A stretch of DNA of 64,000 nucleotides from Dipteronia dyeriana (GCA_032871835.1 CM065297.1:30699598-30763597), one strand, 5' to 3'. Positions 46,697-58,350 are shown, numbered from the stretch's first letter. The notes: a model not told the origin generated them from the sequence alone. A program made the numbers and translations.

Positions 46697-47380
46697 GTGA
46701 GTATGTTAGGAGTTGTAAATGATACTCTTGTTAGAGATTTTTATCTTGAATATAAGAAAAGTGTCACCTTGTTAGATGCTTTGATGGAAATTAGGGGTGT
46801 TGTGTTTAGAGTTAACCCGGAAAACATTAACAAGTTTCTTAGGCTATCTAATGATACAGATTCTAATTTTCTAGATGTGGATATCTTTGAGAATCTAAAT
46901 ATCATGGGTAGAACTCTTTGTGAAAATGCTTCTTTTGAGTGGAAAGATAGAGCATACATTAGTCAACATGAGTTAACTAAGGCTAGTACATTTTGGCATC
47001 TATTCATTTGCACTAATATTATTGGATCTTCGAATTCAACCGAGTTGAATAAGGACAAGATCAAAATAGTGTATGTCTTGGTAACTAATCAACCTATAAA
47101 CCTTGGAGATCTTCTCATGTATTACATTGATAGTGCGACTTTCTCTACAAGAGATGATAAAAAGCTTGCATTACTGGGGTTTATTACTTCATTGTGTTTA
47201 GCTCGCGGGATTAGGAATAGAGAAGATGATGTGTTAGTTCAACCCTTGGAAAAGTATTGTGATAAACATGTGTCATACTTGTCCTATAAGAATAAGGGTA
47301 AGACTTGTGATACTTTTGGACTATTTAGTAGTTCTCAAGTTGATAGTCATGTGATTAAAACAAATATTCTTCCGGATTAG
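46697..47380 (+). CDS. X ORF2, putative plant transposon protein (Transposase_32-like)
   Basis: An uninterrupted 227-codon frame, MSMLGVVNDTLVRDFYLEYKK.., with IRGVVFRVNPENINKFLRL, ASTFWHLFICTNIIGSS, INLGDLLMYYID and LGFITSLCLARGI. These follow the pattern of the plant domain annotated as 'putative plant transposon protein' (PF20167). Upstream, ERDIDFGKCKGSYF (about 46620) is in a related frame, separated by stops, and probably belongs to it. After the TAG a coiled-coil-like tail continues to about 47548. It lies where an env-like ORF sits in SIRE/Maximus elements. Its biochemical function is unknown. Its open state is notable beside a broken gag. Confidence 0.7.
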   Translation: MSMLGVVNDTLVRDFYLEYKKSVTLLDALMEIRGVVFRVNPENINKFLRLSNDTDSNFLDVDIFENLNIMGRTLCENASFEWKDRAYISQHELTKASTFWHLFICTNIIGSSNSTELNKDKIKIVYVLVTNQPINLGDLLMYYIDSATFSTRDDKKLALLGFITSLCLARGIRNREDDVLVQPLEKYCDKHVSYLSYKNKGKTCDTFGLFSSSQVDSHVIKTNILPD

Positions 47381-47994
47381 GCTATACAATTGAAGGAGAA
47401 GGTTGATGAACTTAGTGTTATAGTTGTTCAACAAGATGCTATGATAAAAGAGTTGGAGGAGTGCATTGCTTCAAGCTCAAGACCACCTCTCAAGCATTAT
47501 GTTAGATCAACTACTCGCACGATTTTCTTTGATGGAACAAGTAGCTAGTATTTGAGTCTTGAGGTACATTTATTAACTTTTTGGCGACATGTCATGTCAA
47601 AAAGGGGGAGAAAGAGATGCTAGTTGCTTAGTTTCTTTTTATGTTGTTTTGTGAACTTTTGAACTTCCAATGACATGTAATAATTAGTCTTAAGATTTGG
47701 TTAATAATTCTTGTGTTTTGGCATGTATTGAGGGGAAGATACATGTATTTGTGAACTTTATTGTATATTCTTATCCATATTATATGTTGCCATTTTTTGT
47801 TTTTCTCTTGTACATGCATTGTGCTTAGAGAGGATTTGTAGGTTGCCTCAAGAGAAGATCAAGATGAAGTTCAAGAGTTGATGAAGATTAGTTCAAGGAA
47901 TCTTACTCATTGTAATGTGAAGGAGTGATTTTGTGACCTATCTTCATTTTTATATTTGTAGTAAATGTATAGGTGTTTTGACATGGTATTTGCC

Positions 47995-48005
47995 AAAGCG
48001 GGAGA
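47995..48005 (+). other. X polypurine tract
   Basis: AAAGCGGGAGA lies one base before the 3' LTR TG, the expected plus-strand primer site. Confidence 0.75.
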
Positions 48006-48006
48006 T

Positions 48007-49237
48007 TGTTAGGTTTTAGATTGTGTTGGCATTAATTCCATATCAAAATGATGTTTACTTGTAATGATTTAGTTGTTTAGATTCATGATGATTCAAGCTT
48101 CAAAGAAGAAGGAACAACTAGTCAAAGCAAGTTCAAAATCTTCGAAGAGGAAGATGCTATATGGTTCTACAAAGGTATCCTAAGATCTTATCTTTCTCTT
48201 ACAAGGTTTAGGCACACACATACAATTTATACATTTGTGTCTCTGTATAGTTGTGCACCATTATAGGCACAGACACACAATTCATACATTTGTGTCCCTG
48301 CATCATTGTGCACCATTATAGGTACACACATACAATTCATTCATATGTGTCCCTGCATCGTTGTGCCCATTTATAACACATTCACACAATTGAAGATGAA
48401 TGCTCATGCATTGGTATGAAAAATAACATGCTTTGAAAAAAATGCATGATTGAAGACTATCTCTATGTCATTTGCATTCTAGTGTGAATTGTGTTTTTAT
48501 CTGTATATGTTTGTATAACATGGATATTGAACTTTATTTTAGTCTTAAATCATTCTTGATTGAGTTCCGGTCATTTCGGTTACTCATACTATTGATTTCA
48601 AGTTCTAAGTCAAAAGATACTACACTTTCAACTCATGTTGCATATATTGTCTTCGTCTTCGAATATTGAGTCAAATTATTATTTTCTGGATTGAGTATCT
48701 TATATGTTCATGTTCATGAGAGAGTTACATTTCGTAATCCATAAACGAATTCAAATTCTGAGTTCAGAGGCCGGAGAACGGTTAAAGAACGCGAGAGGAA
48801 AAGATGTGCAACCAAGCACTCTTTCCTGAGATGGCGCGTGGCCATCTCGGGCAGCAAGCATGCTTGGTGCACTTAAGGTCATTTTGGTCAATTTTATTAT
48901 ATTCTTTTCCCTCTCCTTTAAATATCTCTTCCCTCTCATATTTCATTCTAAGAAGAGATTCAAAATTTGAGTGCAGAATTTTCTTCCAAATTTTCTTCCA
49001 AATTTTCTCACATTCCAAACACCATAACTTCTTTAATTGAACTCCGATTTTAGTGATTAAAAGTTGAGAGTGTTTGTTTATTCCTCCTCTATCTTTCATC
49101 TAAAGGTTTGAGTTAGTTTTATTGCTTTTTTGGATTCTAATCTCGTAAAAACGGGACTGCACCAAATCAACTATGGTATTGATTTTCTCTCAAAGTTTTC
49201 TTTTAAAACTTGTTCAATTGTCTTGGGTTTTCTTCTT

Positions 49238-49310
<73 letters not shown>

Positions 49311-50647
49311 GTGATTGTTTTGATTTGAGTTTTGAACTCATTTAAAGCTAGATTGAGTTTCAATTGAAATCTCACATGTTTGCCTATGTTTTCATATGTT
49401 TGGGATTGTATTGTGCTAGCTTTAATTCTAGGACTATTTGATGATTTTTAATTGATTGATTTTGTGAAAAATAATTCCTCACATGTAGTAAGCTCTCTTT
49501 GGCCGAAATCTCACAATAATACATGTGCTTGTGTTCTTTTGAGCTATTCATGTGCTTTAATGAATCTATGAATAAGAAATATGCTCTAGAACTATCGCTT
49601 TAATCTAAATGACTTTGTCACATGATTTTAGCATGTTTTTGGTATATGAGATTTAAACTTGATTATGTGTTAATTGAACATATCTTATGATTCAAGTTTT
49701 AGATCGATGCATGTATCAGGTTGTAATTAATATTGAGCATATCTTACATGATCTAGATGGATTAAACATGCATGATTGACTAGACTACATTTGTTTTGTG
49801 CATTCATGCTCATGTCTAGTATTTTCCATAGGATATGTTGATCATAACATTCTATGTTGCGTGCTTGTTTGCGTTTTGCATTCATGATCACCTAGATGTC
49901 TTGTGAGAAGGAAGTCTTGACAATAGATGTAAGACCTATGTTGTTGAGCAAGGAAGTCTTGGCAAGATGTGGGAGACCTCAGATTGTCAAGCAAGGAAGT
50001 CTTGCCTAGGGTCGTGAGGATCCGGAAGGGTGAGCAAGGAAGTCTCAACTAGAGTCGGGAGGACTCGGATAGTTGAGCAAGAAGTCTTGCCTAGGGTCGT
50101 GAGGATCCAGAAGGGTGACCGAGGAAGTCTTGACAAGAGGTGTGAGGCCTTAAATTGTTGAGCAAGAGGGCAACATCTTCATGAGTAGGATAGGAGGGTA
50201 GTTTCTAGGTGAAAGGGTCACTTGTGAGATTGTACTTGTCTTATCTACTAGTGGATTTTTTTTACCGGTGGTTGCTAACCCGTGGAGGTTTCCTCTTCGG
50301 AGGTTTACCACGTTATATCTTGTGTCAACTTTTCTTTATCCCTATCTCTCTTATATTTGTATTTGTTATTTGAATATTATGGATAGAACTTTATATGTAA
50401 GTTGACTTCCTTACTATAATATCAATTGTGTATATGTGATGGTTGCTTGTTTGTATCACACTTTACATGTTTTATATATTGATTAAGTATCTTTAATTGA
50501 TATATATTGTGATACAAGCAATCTAGAGGGACAAACTTTTGTTTGTTTCTAAGGGAGTCGAAAAAGGTGTCTAACCTATTCACCCCCTCCCCCCCCCCCC
50601 CCCCCCTTTAGGTTAGCCTTGAGCATTTAACCGTGTTTGTATTTTCA
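48007..50647 (+). repeat. X 3' LTR (full length, 2,641 bp)
   Basis: TGTTAGGTTTTAG..TTTTCA. Internal landmarks: three ~54-bp tandem units (about 48212-48365), a hairpin of CCTGAGATGG (48825-48851), a TATA-like TTTAAATAT (about 48917), a TA/TG microsatellite (49240-49309), repeated ~50-bp GGAAGTCTTG..GTGAGG units (about 49905-50165) and an 18-base C run (50589-50606) at the TTCACCCCC position. It is the reference copy for the three other X fragments in the window. Confidence 0.9.
49240..49309. repeat. (TA)n(TG)n compound microsatellite
   Basis: About 16 TA followed by about 18 TG units inside the X 3' LTR. The other X LTR copies have no comparable tract at this point. Confidence 0.9.
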
Positions 50648-51443
50648 ACACTTTCGAAGGGAGCTCGAGATGCATGGGGATGGGATCCTTTCCGATAGAT
50701 TTACAATAGGCCTTTCGCCTATTTCCCTGGTTCTTGATTGCTTCTAGGGACTCCCTCTGATGCTTAGTTATTGTCCGGTCCCACTTCAACCGAGATTCTT
50801 TGGAAGACCTTTCCCTCTCATTGAAGAACCACTTAGCAGTTGCTAGTCCTCTCTCAAACTCCCTCAGCAGCATAGCGTCGAAAGTTGGGGACCTCTTGTA
50901 TCAGTCAACATTTTGAACCTCGAAGTCTAGCCTTGCTTCATGCGAAATAACTTCCATGCTGACCTATTGCTGCTCGAAGTCTTTGGCAAGATGCTCATAG
51001 TGAAGCCTAGCCTCCTCAAACACCTGGTGCACCTCTGGCATCTTCTGCTGAGCTGATGCAAGGGAGTCCTGGGCAATCCAGGTTTCTTCCTGACCCTTCT
51101 TCACCGAAGTCTCAGCCAAAAGGGCTCTTGATTCAAGTTCAACGCTCCGTAGCTCAGCCTTGGCAACTCTCTTTTCCAGCTCAATGTTCCTTGTAGTGAG
51201 TTCCCTGAGAGCTTCATCAGATGCAGTGGCTCTATTCTTAACGTTCACAAGTGTCTTTCTCATAGCCATCTCGGTTGCTGTATGCGCCTTCAGCTTCTCT
51301 ACATATTAGCTAACCTTGAAAGAACTGGCATCAGAAGACTTTAAAGCCTCATCTTTCTCGGCGAAAGCCAGCTTCAGTTGAGAAATCTCAGCAGCTTGTT
51401 TATTGTTCTCAGAGATTGCCCGAGTTAACCCCTCCATCGCCTA
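50648..51443 (-). pseudogene. TatB antisense extra ORF, coiled-coil piece
   Basis: The minus strand reads, from 51443 down: ..LTRAISENNKQAAEISQ (after the intron), KSSDASSFK and MAMRKTLVNVKNRAT. ELEKRVAKAELRSVELESRAL and EARLHYEHLAKDFEQQ follow, then EFERGLATAKWFFNERERSSKE to HLELPSK. It is the same as TatA 32430-33180 in order. A heptad-rich, long coiled coil. Broken by stops at about 51308 and 50900. Bounded by X on the left and the hAT element on the right. Confidence 0.85.
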
Positions 51444-51451
51444 CAAAGGAT

Positions 51452-53265
51452 TAGTGGTGTAAAAATGGACTGGCATGGCCCATTAGTCACGGCCTGGCCA
51501 GTCCATTTGTGGAAATAGGCCTGGCTGGGCCTGGCACGCGACTGTGTCGATGGGTCCACCAGGCCCAACCTGTTTCCGGAACAGCAGGCCTGGCATGGCA
51601 CGTCGGCCTGTCTTAGAAGGGCCATGCCAGGCGGGCTAGTCTTTTGGTCCAATTTTTTTTTTCAAATTACGTTTGTTTGGATTTAAGGTTTAGGGTTTTG
51701 GTTTAGGGTTTAGGATTTGAAATGAATAAAGAGAACGAACAATTATTAGGATTTGAAATGAATAAAGAGAACGAACAATTTTTTAATTATTTATTTATTT
51801 ATTACTGATGGAATTCAGTATTAAATATTTACATGATTGTCTCATTAAAAACCTTACCAAGAAAAACCCAGTGGGATAAAAACTTGGTAAGCGAAAAATA
51901 GTGCAACCGTTTTACAACTTACAAGTAAATAATAAACACATATGTAAAAGTATAACCTAGTTCTAGCCCTGTCCACTACCTGAAGGGTCATCAATATATA
52001 GATTGTCGAAATTTAGAATAAGTTCTTTATCTACAGTTAGATTTTGCAACCTTTTTTTAGCATCCTCCCAATCCCGAAGGCATGTTAGTACATCCACCAT
52101 ATCTGGAGACAAACAGCTTCTTCTTGGTTCAATTATGCGTCCACTGGTGCTGAAAGCTTGTTCTGAAGACACCATTGACACTGGAATAAACAGTACGTCA
52201 CTTGCTAAGTGTGACAGAACTGGATACCTGTACGTATAGGTCTTCCACCATAACAACAAGTCAAACTCTTCCTTGTCTTCAACAACATCGAAATGTGCTT
52301 CAAGGTACCTAATAAGTTCGGTACAAGAAGATGGGCTAGATCTTTGCCCTGAAGAAGTACTTGCTGATTTGTCCTTTTTTAGGCGTTTCGGAAGGCTCCA
52401 ACTTGTTTTCTTCAGCTTTATCTCCGGTTGTGTTGATTGGTGGGTGTCAATGTTGCCAAACTTGCTCTCATAAATACAAAAAATCTCGAACAACTTGGTT
52501 CGAATGTCAATAATTTGTTCTGAATAATCTATTGACAAATTAATAACAATAAACTCAAGCAAAACTTCTAAACCAGATAATTTAACCCTAGGATCTACTA
52601 TAGCATTTAATGCATAAAGTAGAGGAATGTTAGCCCAATATTTTTTCAACTTTGTCTCCATGACAACAATTGCAGCGCCTAGATGTTCATCTTCTCTATA
52701 ACTGTTTAACAGTTCAGACATTTCCACTATATGATGGATTGCCTGGGAAGATGTGGGGTAATATACCCCGGAAAGAGTTACAGTGGCATTGTAAAAAATC
52801 TTTAAAAATTGAACAAAAATCTTTGCCACATACCAATCGTCTGTGGTAAGTATTTTTAGACTATGTTGACCTGTTTCGGCCAATTTCATGTTATAAAAAC
52901 ATGTAATGGTTGTATCATATTCCAAACAATTTTACAACATTAAATAAGTAGAGTTCCACCTTACCGGCATATCAGTTTGGAATCGTCGGGGTTTGAGACC
53001 ATTTAATTTACAATATCTCTTGAATTCACTGAATCTAGGATTAGAGCTGCAAATCCAAGAAATGGCATCTCTGATGCGATCTATTTGGTCGCTTACCTGC
53101 TTTAAACCAGCCTGTACAACTAAATTTATAATATGGCATGCGGCCTGTCAGGGGCCAGGGTGCGGCCTGGCTCGCTTCCTTCACAGGCAGTGCCAAGCAC
53201 GACCCGTTGTCTTCCTGAACCGGTCAGACCGGCCTTTCACGGGCTGGCCCATTATTACAGCACTA
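51452..53265 (-). mobile_element. hAT transposon with 8-bp target duplication
   Basis: Flanked by CAAAGGAT at 51444-51451 and 53266-53273, a perfect 8-bp duplication. Termini TAGTGGTGTAAAAATGG and the complement of TAGTGCTGTAATAATGG match apart from two bases. Subterminal GGCCTGGC-type repeats occupy about 51470-51650 and 53145-53250. The internal part encodes a truncated hAT transposase on the minus strand. It lies in an intron of the TatB extra ORF, right at the acceptor. Confidence 0.95.
51963..53137 (-). pseudogene. hAT transposase, C-terminal part (RICESLEEPER-like)
   Basis: Reads on the minus strand from CHIINLVVQAGLKQVSDQ through RDAISWICSSNPRFSEFKRY, PRRFQTDMPVRWNSTYLML, a TAA replacing CAA at about 52928, and then a 320-codon open frame. 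This includes the DUF4413-like region and the hAT dimerisation domain LLLWWKTYTYRYPVLSHLASDVL, SSEQAFSTSGR and PDMVDVLTCLRDW. The BED zinc finger and first catalytic part are deleted; at 53137 coding sequence passes directly into the subterminal repeat. Cannot make a complete transposase. Confidence 0.9.
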
Positions 53266-53273
53266 CAAAGGAT

Positions 53274-54387
53274 CTACAAAAGGCAAGTTACATAGATAGA
53301 AGTATCGGAAGAAAAATAACAAAACTGGTGGAGAGACTTACAAAAACACCATTATTAAGTATCATGCGGACCCGCTTAAAATCTGCAGCATCTTGGGCAT
53401 CCTTCCAGTACCCTTTGTCAATATATCCGACCCCTAATGACATTGAGTGAAGCATTAAAAGGGGGTCAGTTTAAGGATTGCCTGATGAAGGAAAATGAGA
53501 AAGCTCAACGGCGAAAACAACAAGAGTAGACCGAGCCCAAAGAGAGGAGGGAATGGCATGATCAGCAATGGTTAGAGTCTTTGAAATCCAAATGTCTTCC
53601 CCATAAAGATTAGCAGATGTAGTGACCCGGGAGGCCTCGTTCTCAAAAAATTGACATTCGATAGTGCCCTCAGGATAAAAAAACTCAACAAGCATAGTGG
53701 AAGGGGCACCAATAGGCTCACTCATCCTAATAAGCCCACTCACCCTAACACTCCCCTCCAACTGCACAACTGCTTCTTCCCTTGGTTCCAAAATAGAATG
53801 GAGAGCCTGCTCTTCAGACATATCAATGAAGCTTTCATCAACTATCTTCTCTTCCTCATCGGGACCACCATCTTCACTTTCAGAATCAGAAAAAATGATT
53901 TGGTGCCTAGCGGTAAACTGTATAGGAGCCTTCTTGGGGCAATGAGAGGGTGACACAACTTGAATCCGGGAAGACTCACTCGAAGGAAGCGCATGGTCTG
54001 TGATCTCTATTGGCTCGGGGAGAGTGGAAGATAAGATTAATGAATCCTGATCACTTCTTTTCTTAGTTCGCAGTTCTCACGAAACAAGGACAGAAACCGT
54101 CTCCTGGTGCTTATCCTCATCCTCATTCTCCTCTTCCAAAATGATTAGGTCAACCACTGGGGTAGGCAACATCAAGTCGACTCCGGATGCAAGACCCGTT
54201 CTCAAACTAAGGGCATCGGAAGTAGAAGACCCTTCAGTAGTCTTAGCCACCTTATGGCTGGGAGCCTTGCTGTCACATACACTTCATGTGATTTCTCCCT
54301 TCGTGAATCTTCCCTTCTCTGATGCTCCCTTTTAAACCTATGTCAATCACGTCTTCCATGATCAGATGCTTCAGAACTAGACCGTAC
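53274..54387 (-). pseudogene. TatB antisense extra ORF, acidic middle piece
   Basis: The best frame (53471-53956) has FSDSESEDGGPDEEEKIVDESFIDMSEEQALHS, corresponding to TatA SDDGELSSEEQILDNDLL..EEQALLS. Toward 54387 it reads SSEASDHGRRD..HRFKREHQRREDSRR, an arginine-rich stretch. Interrupted by stops and cut at 54387 by gypsy element E. Confidence 0.75.
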
Positions 54388-55290
54388 TGATTTGAACCTC
54401 ACCAAGAGCAGTGAGACCCGGAACCAATATATGGTAACGAATGATCGTTTTCTAATCAAGTTTTTAAACAAGAATATTATCGGACCGCGACCCGTTACTT
54501 ATAAGGAGGTAAGAACCAACGATATCAAGAAAGTTGTAGATGCCACAAGAATAAGAAAGAAGGTGAGTGATAAGTCAAGGTTTGAACGCCACAAGGTAGA
54601 ATCTTGATAAGTTCACAAGTTCTATGAAGAACCAAAGAGAAAATTCTCTCAAATTTATTTCAATTCAAAATCTATTCTCAGATTACATCAATTGGTACCT
54701 TTTATACTAAAAATATCTAAGACCTAAAATGGAATAAATATTAGGCAATTAATGCCTTACAATTTAGGAAAAAACTAAAGACTAAAAACTAGCAACTAGT
54801 TGATTTGTTCCTTATTTGGAAAGTTGAATTCGGGAAACAAATCAACTATTTATTTGGGGAATATATATAAAATAGGGAATATGCTAAAGTAGGAAATATA
54901 CTGAAATTGGATTCTCCTCCAACCATACGTCGCCCAAAAAATAGGAAATATTATGAAATTCGGACTGTTCAGCTCAAGTCTTCGCGCAATAAGATAGATG
55001 ACCGAATTTGGACTTGTTGTGATCTGTTTCGGAGGATGGGGTCTGTATATAATCTGTAGAGATTGTTTTGGGATTTCCGAAAACATATTATAATAGAAAA
55101 TGCGACTTCAGATGCTCTCTGTAGAGGTCCACGAAGTTCAGCCCGGATTTGGTCTTCATGTGGGCCGAATTTGGACTTTAGCAACTCGGAATCAGCCCAT
55201 TATTTAATGCTTCTTTGATCCTCTAGCCTCCTTTTAATTTGCCCAATTGGAACATGCAATGGTTCCTTTGGTAATGCTTCTTAATTCTCA
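54388..55290 (-). repeat. E 3' LTR
   Basis: Window ends TGATTTGAACC and TTAATTCTCA. Nearly identical to 57413-58350 apart from scattered substitutions and the absence of about 35 bp (around 54777). A purine-rich tract (complement of CTCCCTCTCTTC) adjoins it at about 55294-55308. Confidence 0.9.
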
Positions 55291-55534
55291 TCATTCTCCC
55301 TCTCTTCAAAAGTATTCGTCCTCGAATCTTCACCATAATGTTGTTGATAGCCTGCGACACTCCATCAAAGCCTTACAAATGAGAAACAACAACACTAGGC
55401 AAGGAAGGGTTAATTCCATTAGTACTAAAACATGCCTCTTTGTACAAAAGTACAATCATTGGCTTATTTGAAAATAGAGCTCTTTTGACCTTACTTTCCC
55501 TTGCATAAAAACTTACTTGTTTTTTTTTTCTTAA

Positions 55535-57373
55535 CAACCTCTTTTTCTTTTTCATCTTTTTTTTCTTTTTTTTTTTCTATTTTGGACTCTTTTTCTTTTC
55601 TCTCTCTTTCTTTTGAACTCTCACTCTCACTCTTTTTTTTGACATTCTCTCTTTTCTTAACCTCACTTGATCTTTATACACTTGTTTTGGGGTTAAAGGT
55701 ACAAGAGTGATTGGCTTTTTATTGAGTACAAAGGAGTATTTATTGGTATACCCATCATGTGTCACATTCCTATCGAACTGCCATGGTCTCCCCAAAAAGA
55801 TATGGCCCGTATTCATTGGTACCACATCACAAAGGACTTCATCTTTGTACTTTCAAATTGAAAATGTCACCAACACTTGTTTAGTCACCTTGATTTCCCC
55901 ACTATCATTTAACCACTGTAGCTTATATGGTTTTGGATGCCTCAAAGTGGCTAAATTCAATTTCTCCATAAAATTAGTGCTAGCCACATTAGTACAACTC
56001 CCTCCATCAATGATCATACTACATACCTTATCATTAACATGGCAGCGGGTGTGAAAAATGTTGTCACGTTGTACCTCATCATCTTCCTTGGCTTGAGCAC
56101 TAAGAGCTCTTCTCGCCACCAAAAGCTCTCCATCCACCGGATATTCAATGTCACTTGCATCCTCCAAAGGTGGCATGGACTCATCATCAGATTCACCCTC
56201 GGATTTGATATCATCATCATCCTTCAAAACCATTACTCTCTTGTTTGGGCATTGAGATGCAATATGACCTGCTCCCAAACACTTAAAGCACTTAATGTCA
56301 TGGTTTCTAGAAGGTTGAGAATCTGATTTACCTTGATTTAGTGTGCCTCCGACCTTTTAATCTTTGGAAGGTTCGGCCTTGGCCTTGAAACTAGGTTGGT
56401 CATCCCTATCGCTCCAATTCGGTTTCCATGATGATGAAGAACCCGATTTTTACCCAACCTGTGTGGAACTCTTTCTCTTCAAATGTTGTTCCACCTTAAT
56501 TGCCATGTGTATCATGTCACTCAATTCAACATAATGTTGTAACTCCACCACATTTGCTATGTCTCGGTTTAGTCCACTTAAAAACCTAGCCATAGTAGCC
56601 TCTCGGTCTTCCTCTACATCAGCTCGAATCATGGCTATCTCCATCTCCTTGTAGTAATCTTCAACACACTTAGACCCTTAAGTAAGGGTTTGTAATTTTT
56701 GAAATAAACCCATATAATAGTGACTCGGAATGAAACGCTTCCTCATGAAAGCTTTCATCTCCTCCCAAGTCTCAATAGGTCTTTCTCCATTCTGTCTTCT
56801 ACTCATAATCAATTGATCCCACCAAACGATAGCATAATCAGTAAATTCTATGGCAGCCAACTTTACCTTCTTTAATTCAGAATAGTCATGGCAGTCAAAT
56901 ACCAATTCTATTCTTTTCTCCCACTCTAAATAAGCTTCGGGATCAGTTTTACCTTGGAACGTTGGGATTTTCACCTTTATACTACCCAAATTATTATCAG
57001 CCCTCTCTCCATACCTATCTCCTCTTTACCCATACCTATATTTTCTATTCCCATACCTAACTCCTCTACCTCCCATTTCACGCCTCAATCTGCCCGTACC
57101 CACATTGGACATGCGATCACCCTCCTCTAGATCATTCCCATAATCATCTTCATAATCTTTCCTAGGTGGGTTTCTTTCTCTTCGTTCCACATTAGGAACC
57201 CTAGTTGGTTGCACCCTTTGTGAACTAGATTCCACCTTATCTATCCTATCATGCACCTCACCAATCTTAATCTTCATCCGCTCCATGTTTTTTTGTATGG
57301 CTTTATACAAAAAATTAAGATCTATCATTTCTGGTGCATCATCAGATAAGTCTCTACATTTATCACGTGACAT
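55535..57373 (-). pseudogene. E gag and protease
   Basis: Starts MSRDKCRDLSDDAPEMIDL at 57373, 25 bp after the primer site. The order is an arginine-rich N-terminal part, the capsid domain KIPTFQGKTDPEAYLEWEKR .. MKAFMRKRFIPSHYY (about 56678-56989), and a second capsid part (56450-56644). Next are a CX2CX4HX4C knuckle, CFKCLGAGHIASQC, and the protease IIDGGSCTNVAST, ending LGRPWQFDRNVTHDG (about 55780). A lysine/arginine-rich tail closes it. Stops at about 57026, 56678, 56448, 56355 and 55850. RT is absent; protease runs into the 3' LTR region. Confidence 0.85.
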
Positions 57374-57397
57374 ATTCGAAATCTGATTTAGAAACCA

Positions 57398-57410
57398 GGC
57401 TCTGATACCA
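57398..57410 (-). other. E primer-binding site
   Basis: The reverse complement is TGGTATCAGAGCC, two bases from the 5' LTR. It shows that 57413-58350 is the 5' LTR. Confidence 0.85.
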
Positions 57411-57412
57411 AC

Positions 57413-58350
57413 TGATATGAACCTCACCAAGAGCAGTGAGACCCAGAACCAATATATGGTAACGAATGATCGTTTTCTAATCAAGTTTTTAAACAAGAAT
57501 ATTATCGGACCGCGAACCGTTACCTATAAGGAGGTAAAAACCAATGGTATCGAGAAAGTTGTAGACGCCACACTCAAGAATAAGAAAGAAGGTGAGTGAT
57601 AAGTCAAGGTTTGAACGCCACAAGGTAGAACCTTGATAAGTTCACAAGTTCTATAAAGAACCAAAGAGAAAATTCTCTCAAATTTATTTCAATTCAAAAT
57701 CTATTCTCAGATTACATCAATTGGTCCCTTTTATACTAAAAATATCTAAGACCTAAAAGGGAATAAATATTAGGCAATTAATGCCTTACAATTTAGGAAA
57801 ATAAATGCTAACAAATTTAGGAAACAACTAAAGACTAAAGACTAAAAACTAGCAACTAGTTGATTTGTTCCTTATTTGGAAAGTTGAATTCGGGAAACAA
57901 ATCAACTATTTATTTGGGGAATATATATAAAATAGGGAATATACTAAAGTAGGAAATATATTGAAATTGGATTCTCCTCCAACCATACGTAGCCCAAAAA
58001 ATAGGAAATATTATGAAATTCGGACTGTTCAGCTCAAGTCATCGCGCAATAAGATAGATGACCGAATTTGGACTTGTTGTGATCTGTTTCGGAGGATGGG
58101 GTCTGTATATAATCTGTATAGATTGTTTTGGGATTTCTGAAAACATATTATAATAGAAAATCCGACTTCAGATGCTCTCTATAGAGGTCCACGAAGTTCA
58201 GCCCGGATTTGGTCTTCATGTGGGCCGAATTTGGACTTTAGCAACTCGGAATCAGCCCATTATTTAATGCTTCTTTGATCCTCTAGCCTCCTTTTAATTG
58301 GCCCAATTGGAACATGCAATGGTTCCTTTGGTAATGCTTCTTAATTCTCA
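57413..58350 (-). repeat. E 5' LTR
   Basis: Window ends TGATATGAACC and TTAATTCTCA. Complete copy of the repeat at 54388-55290, with about 35 extra bases near 57801-57836. Confidence 0.9.

Larger units (their letters stand above)
41769..50647 (+). mobile_element. X: non-autonomous Ty1/copia element inserted in TatB
   Basis: An 8.9-kb element with TGTTAGG..TTTTCA LTRs, initiator-tRNA primer site, gag, a second ORF similar to putative plant transposon proteins, and a polypurine tract, but no protease, integrase or RT. The flanks share ACAC (left ..GGACACA, right ACACTTT), consistent with a 5-bp duplication with one change. Gag with YWKLRMKAYI and a CX2CX4HX4C knuckle fits the Maximus/SIRE lineage. 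The 5' LTR is 933 bp and the 3' LTR 2,641 bp, owing to a deletion in the 5' copy. Confidence 0.85.
54388..58350 (-). mobile_element. E: gag-protease-only Ty3/gypsy element
   Basis: Minus-strand element of 3,963 bp with 903-bp and 938-bp LTRs, a primer-binding site, gag, protease and a polypurine tract, but no RT, RNase H or integrase. It interrupts the TatB extra ORF. A GTAC tetranucleotide occurs close to both outer edges, but a clean 5-bp duplication was not established. The protease (DGGSCTNVAS) and gag types are those of chromovirus-like gypsy elements. The structure resembles TR-GAG non-autonomous elements. Confidence 0.85.

Noticed and set aside
51680..51720. Interstitial telomere repeat
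   Set aside because: A few GGTTTAGGG units are present inside the hAT element, but they are short and imperfect, so they do not support a telomere-derived block.
55501..55710. Serine/phenylalanine-rich membrane protein
   Set aside because: It is the antisense reading of the lysine-rich tail of the element E protease region (a pyrimidine tract).
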